From NCBI GenBank assembly GCA_036567845.1, contig DATCTT010000024.1, forward strand, positions 1 through 34,773: a DNA stretch of 34,773 nucleotides. The letters are read 5' to 3'. How positions within the stretch are numbered: position 1 is the first letter of the stretch; every line of letters starts with the position of its first letter. Under the pieces are notes generated by a model that saw only the letters and a list, made by a program, of their open reading frames with translations, was not told the origin of the DNA and did no database searches. This DNA is from MWAR01 sp036567845 (GTDB lineage: Bacteria > Muiribacteriota > Ozemobacteria > Ozemobacterales > Ozemobacteraceae). The position numbers were made by a program, and so were the translations under genes. Shown piece after piece: positions 33,030-34,773 of the stretch.

Positions 33030-33419
33030 ATGAAACATTATCATATTTTATCGTTTTCTTCCAAAATGGGATTTTCTCTCATCGAGCTGATCATCGTCGT
33101 CGCCGTCATCGCCGCCCTCGTGGCTCTTGCCGTGCCCTACTATACCGACTATGTCGCCCAGAGTGAAGTCGCCGTCATGCGGGCCAACCTCAAGGCGGTT
33201 CGCAAAGCCCTCATGGAATATCGGGCCGATTACGGAAAATACCCCCTGACCGCGAAGTTCAGTGACCTGGCGACCACCACACCCGGCCGGGGATATCTCC
33301 TCGTGATTCCGACCGATCCACTCAAATCCAATCAATCGATCGCCAGCTGGGGCTACACGAGCGCGGATGGTTCAACCTACAGCCTTCACGCCGTATATGC
33401 CCCATATATGAACGAATGA
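33030..33419 (+). CDS. Major-type pseudopilin/pilin (GspG-like)
   Basis: A 129-residue prepilin: leader MKHYHILSFSSKMG, mature FSLIE, helix LIIVVAVIAALVALAVPYYTDYV. The post-helix SEVAVMRANLKAVRKALMEYRADYGKYP and the C-terminal GSTYSLHAVY are typical of GspG-like major pseudopilins. A GGAGAG site precedes the ATG. The start of the gene is AT-rich compared with its neighbours. It pairs with the previous pilin gene and is convergent with hflX, 19 bp apart. Confidence 0.88.
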   Translation: MKHYHILSFSSKMGFSLIELIIVVAVIAALVALAVPYYTDYVAQSEVAVMRANLKAVRKALMEYRADYGKYPLTAKFSDLATTTPGRGYLLVIPTDPLKSNQSIASWGYTSADGSTYSLHAVYAPYMNE

Positions 33420-33438
33420 TGGGCCGCTGCGGCAGCGA

Positions 33439-34701
33439 TCATTCCGGCAGCAGGCCGAGACGGGGCAGATAGGTGCGGGGGAGCTCCGCGGTGAGGCGGA
33501 CGGTGCCGTCGCCCCACTCTTCCTGCAGGATCCGGCCGAGCAGGCGAATCTCTTTCAACTCGGGGGCTGAGACGGGCAGCTCGATCTCGACGGTTTGAAA
33601 CGAGACGGCCATCTTCTCGGCCATGCGCTGCCGCAACGCGTCGAGATTTTCGCCGGTGCGGGCTGATACGAAAATCGCTCCCGGGAACAGGGTCTCGAGG
33701 GCTTCGCGATTGTGCGGCACACCCCGGTCGATCTTGTTGAAGACGATGATGCGATCAGGACTTTCCAGGTTCATCTCCTGGAGCACCTGCTCGACGGCGG
33801 CGATGTGTTCGCGGGCCTGCACGCTCGATACGTCGCAGACGTGGATGAGCACCTGGGAGTGGCGCACGCTTTCCAGCGTGGCACGGAAGGCGCGCACGAG
33901 GCCGTGGGGCAGCTTCCGGATGAAACCGACGGTGTCCGACAGGATCGCCCACCGGCCGCCAGGCAGCTCGACGCGGCGGGCCGTCGGATCGAGCGTGGTG
34001 AACAGGCCGTCGCAGACCTGCACGTTGGCGCCGCTCAGGGCGTTCAACAGGGTCGATTTGCCGGCATTCGTGTAGCCGACGAGGGCGAACAGTGGGGCAA
34101 ACCGGTCGGTACGCTTGCGGCGCTGGACATCGCGATCCTGGACCACCTTGTCGAGTTCGTCCCCCAGGCGTTTCAGCCGGGTCTTGAGTACGCGGCGATC
34201 AGCTTCGAGCTTGGTCTCGCCGGGCCCTTTCAGGCCGATGCCGCCCCGCTGGCGCGAAAGGCCGGCGTAGCCGCCCACAAGCCGAAGGAGCATGTACTGG
34301 ACAGCGGCGAGCTCGACCTGGAGCTTGCCCTCCCGGGTAGAAGCGTGCGCAGAAAAGATATTGAGAATGATCCCCGTCCGATCGAGCACCTCGCAGCCGA
34401 TCCCCTCTTCCAGGCGGCGCACCTGAAGGGCCGTAAGCTCGTCGTCCGCGATGACCTGCACCGCTCCGGTCAACTCGATCAGCTCAGCCACCTCCTTCAT
34501 CTTGCCCGTTCCAAAGTAACTGGAACGATCGATGCGCGCCCGTTTCTGGACCACGCGACCGACGACGATGCCTCCGGCCGTGCGGACAAGCTCGGCCAGT
34601 TCGTCGAGCGAGTCATCGAGTTCGGAGTCAGAGAGTTCGGGGGTCTGGATGGCAATGGCGATGATACGGGGTTTATCCGGTCGTGTCGGGTGGGTGGTCA
34701 T
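33439..34701 (-). CDS. hflX: GTPase HflX
   Basis: Ribosome-associated GTPase of the HflX/Obg-HflX superfamily, which splits stalled or heat-damaged 70S ribosomes in related bacteria. The 420 residues include the N-terminal HflX domain (GGIVVGRVVQKRARIDRSSYFGTGK; VIADDELTALQVRRLEE; QVELAAVQYMLLRL; RQRGGIGLKGPGETKLEADRR), then the G domain with P-loop LVGYTNAGKSTLLNAL, switch LDPTARR, SDTVGFIRKLPHGLV and VFNKID. All G motifs are intact. The ATG at 34701 has AGGAGG upstream at a rather long distance (~12 nt). Confidence 0.97.
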   Translation of the reverse strand: MTTHPTRPDKPRIIAIAIQTPELSDSELDDSLDELAELVRTAGGIVVGRVVQKRARIDRSSYFGTGKMKEVAELIELTGAVQVIADDELTALQVRRLEEGIGCEVLDRTGIILNIFSAHASTREGKLQVELAAVQYMLLRLVGGYAGLSRQRGGIGLKGPGETKLEADRRVLKTRLKRLGDELDKVVQDRDVQRRKRTDRFAPLFALVGYTNAGKSTLLNALSGANVQVCDGLFTTLDPTARRVELPGGRWAILSDTVGFIRKLPHGLVRAFRATLESVRHSQVLIHVCDVSSVQAREHIAAVEQVLQEMNLESPDRIIVFNKIDRGVPHNREALETLFPGAIFVSARTGENLDALRQRMAEKMAVSFQTVEIELPVSAPELKEIRLLGRILQEEWGDGTVRLTAELPRTYLPRLGLLPE

Positions 34702-34773
34702 CGGATGAGGGGCCTCCTGGCCCCGCAGGCGGCACAGAACCGGCCGCGCGGATCGGCGGGCTGGGCACCGCAG

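Overview
The window is a GC-rich chromosomal segment from a diderm (Gram-negative-type) bacterium. The support is two lipobox lipoproteins, an outer-membrane beta-barrel protein with a C-terminal Phe, a twin-arginine substrate, four type IV pilin/pseudopilin-like prepilins plus one GspK-like protein, and two Flp-type pilins. Housekeeping genes (ispD, a polyprenyl synthase gene, xseB, xseA, accC, hflX) are interspersed with secreted, lipoprotein and TPR proteins that have few recognisable relatives. The mix recalls poorly characterised phyla such as Candidatus Riflebacteria/Ozemobacteria, but that placement is a guess from gene content, not a result.

Layout. Positions 1-533 hold no convincing gene but several strong inverted repeats. 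An IS3-family element (534-1975) follows. Its orfB is split by a ~163-bp non-coding insert made of the iterated terminal repeats of another element, probably IS21-like. Next comes a leftward operon accB-like > accC > xseA > xseB > polyprenyl synthase > ispD (7164 down to 2046), covering fatty-acid precursor, exonuclease VII and isoprenoid genes, with start/stop overlaps in its middle part. A divergent consensus promoter drives a probably abundant exported protein of unknown function (7405-8451), which ends in a strong terminator. A TPR/outer-membrane-barrel protein follows, then a leftward pair (Memo-family protein and a small membrane protein).

The centre (11391-16106) is an operon whose four genes overlap or nearly overlap. 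It holds a DUF1343/NamZ-type cell-wall hydrolase followed by two pseudopilins and a large GspK/PilX-like protein. After a terminator and a 560-bp stretch with one possible small gene comes a GT-C-like membrane protein. A rightward cluster follows: zinc-ribbon protein, CheR methyltransferase, Nudix hydrolase, a 23-repeat TPR protein and a beta-helix lipoprotein.

The right part carries two Flp-type pilin genes about 2.3 kb apart, each preceded by a good sigma-54 -24/-12 promoter. Between them lies a leftward pair (terpene-cyclase-like toroid protein plus a Tat-exported DUF362 protein) that looks leaderless. Further right are an SH3-domain protein, a lipoprotein, a membrane-embedded spermidine-synthase-like protein with an exported partner, two more type IV pilin-like genes, and hflX.

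The most notable points are a BCCP-like protein next to accC that lacks the biotin-accepting lysine, the nested mobile element, the paired sigma-54 pilin promoters, and the muramidase/minor-pilin operon.
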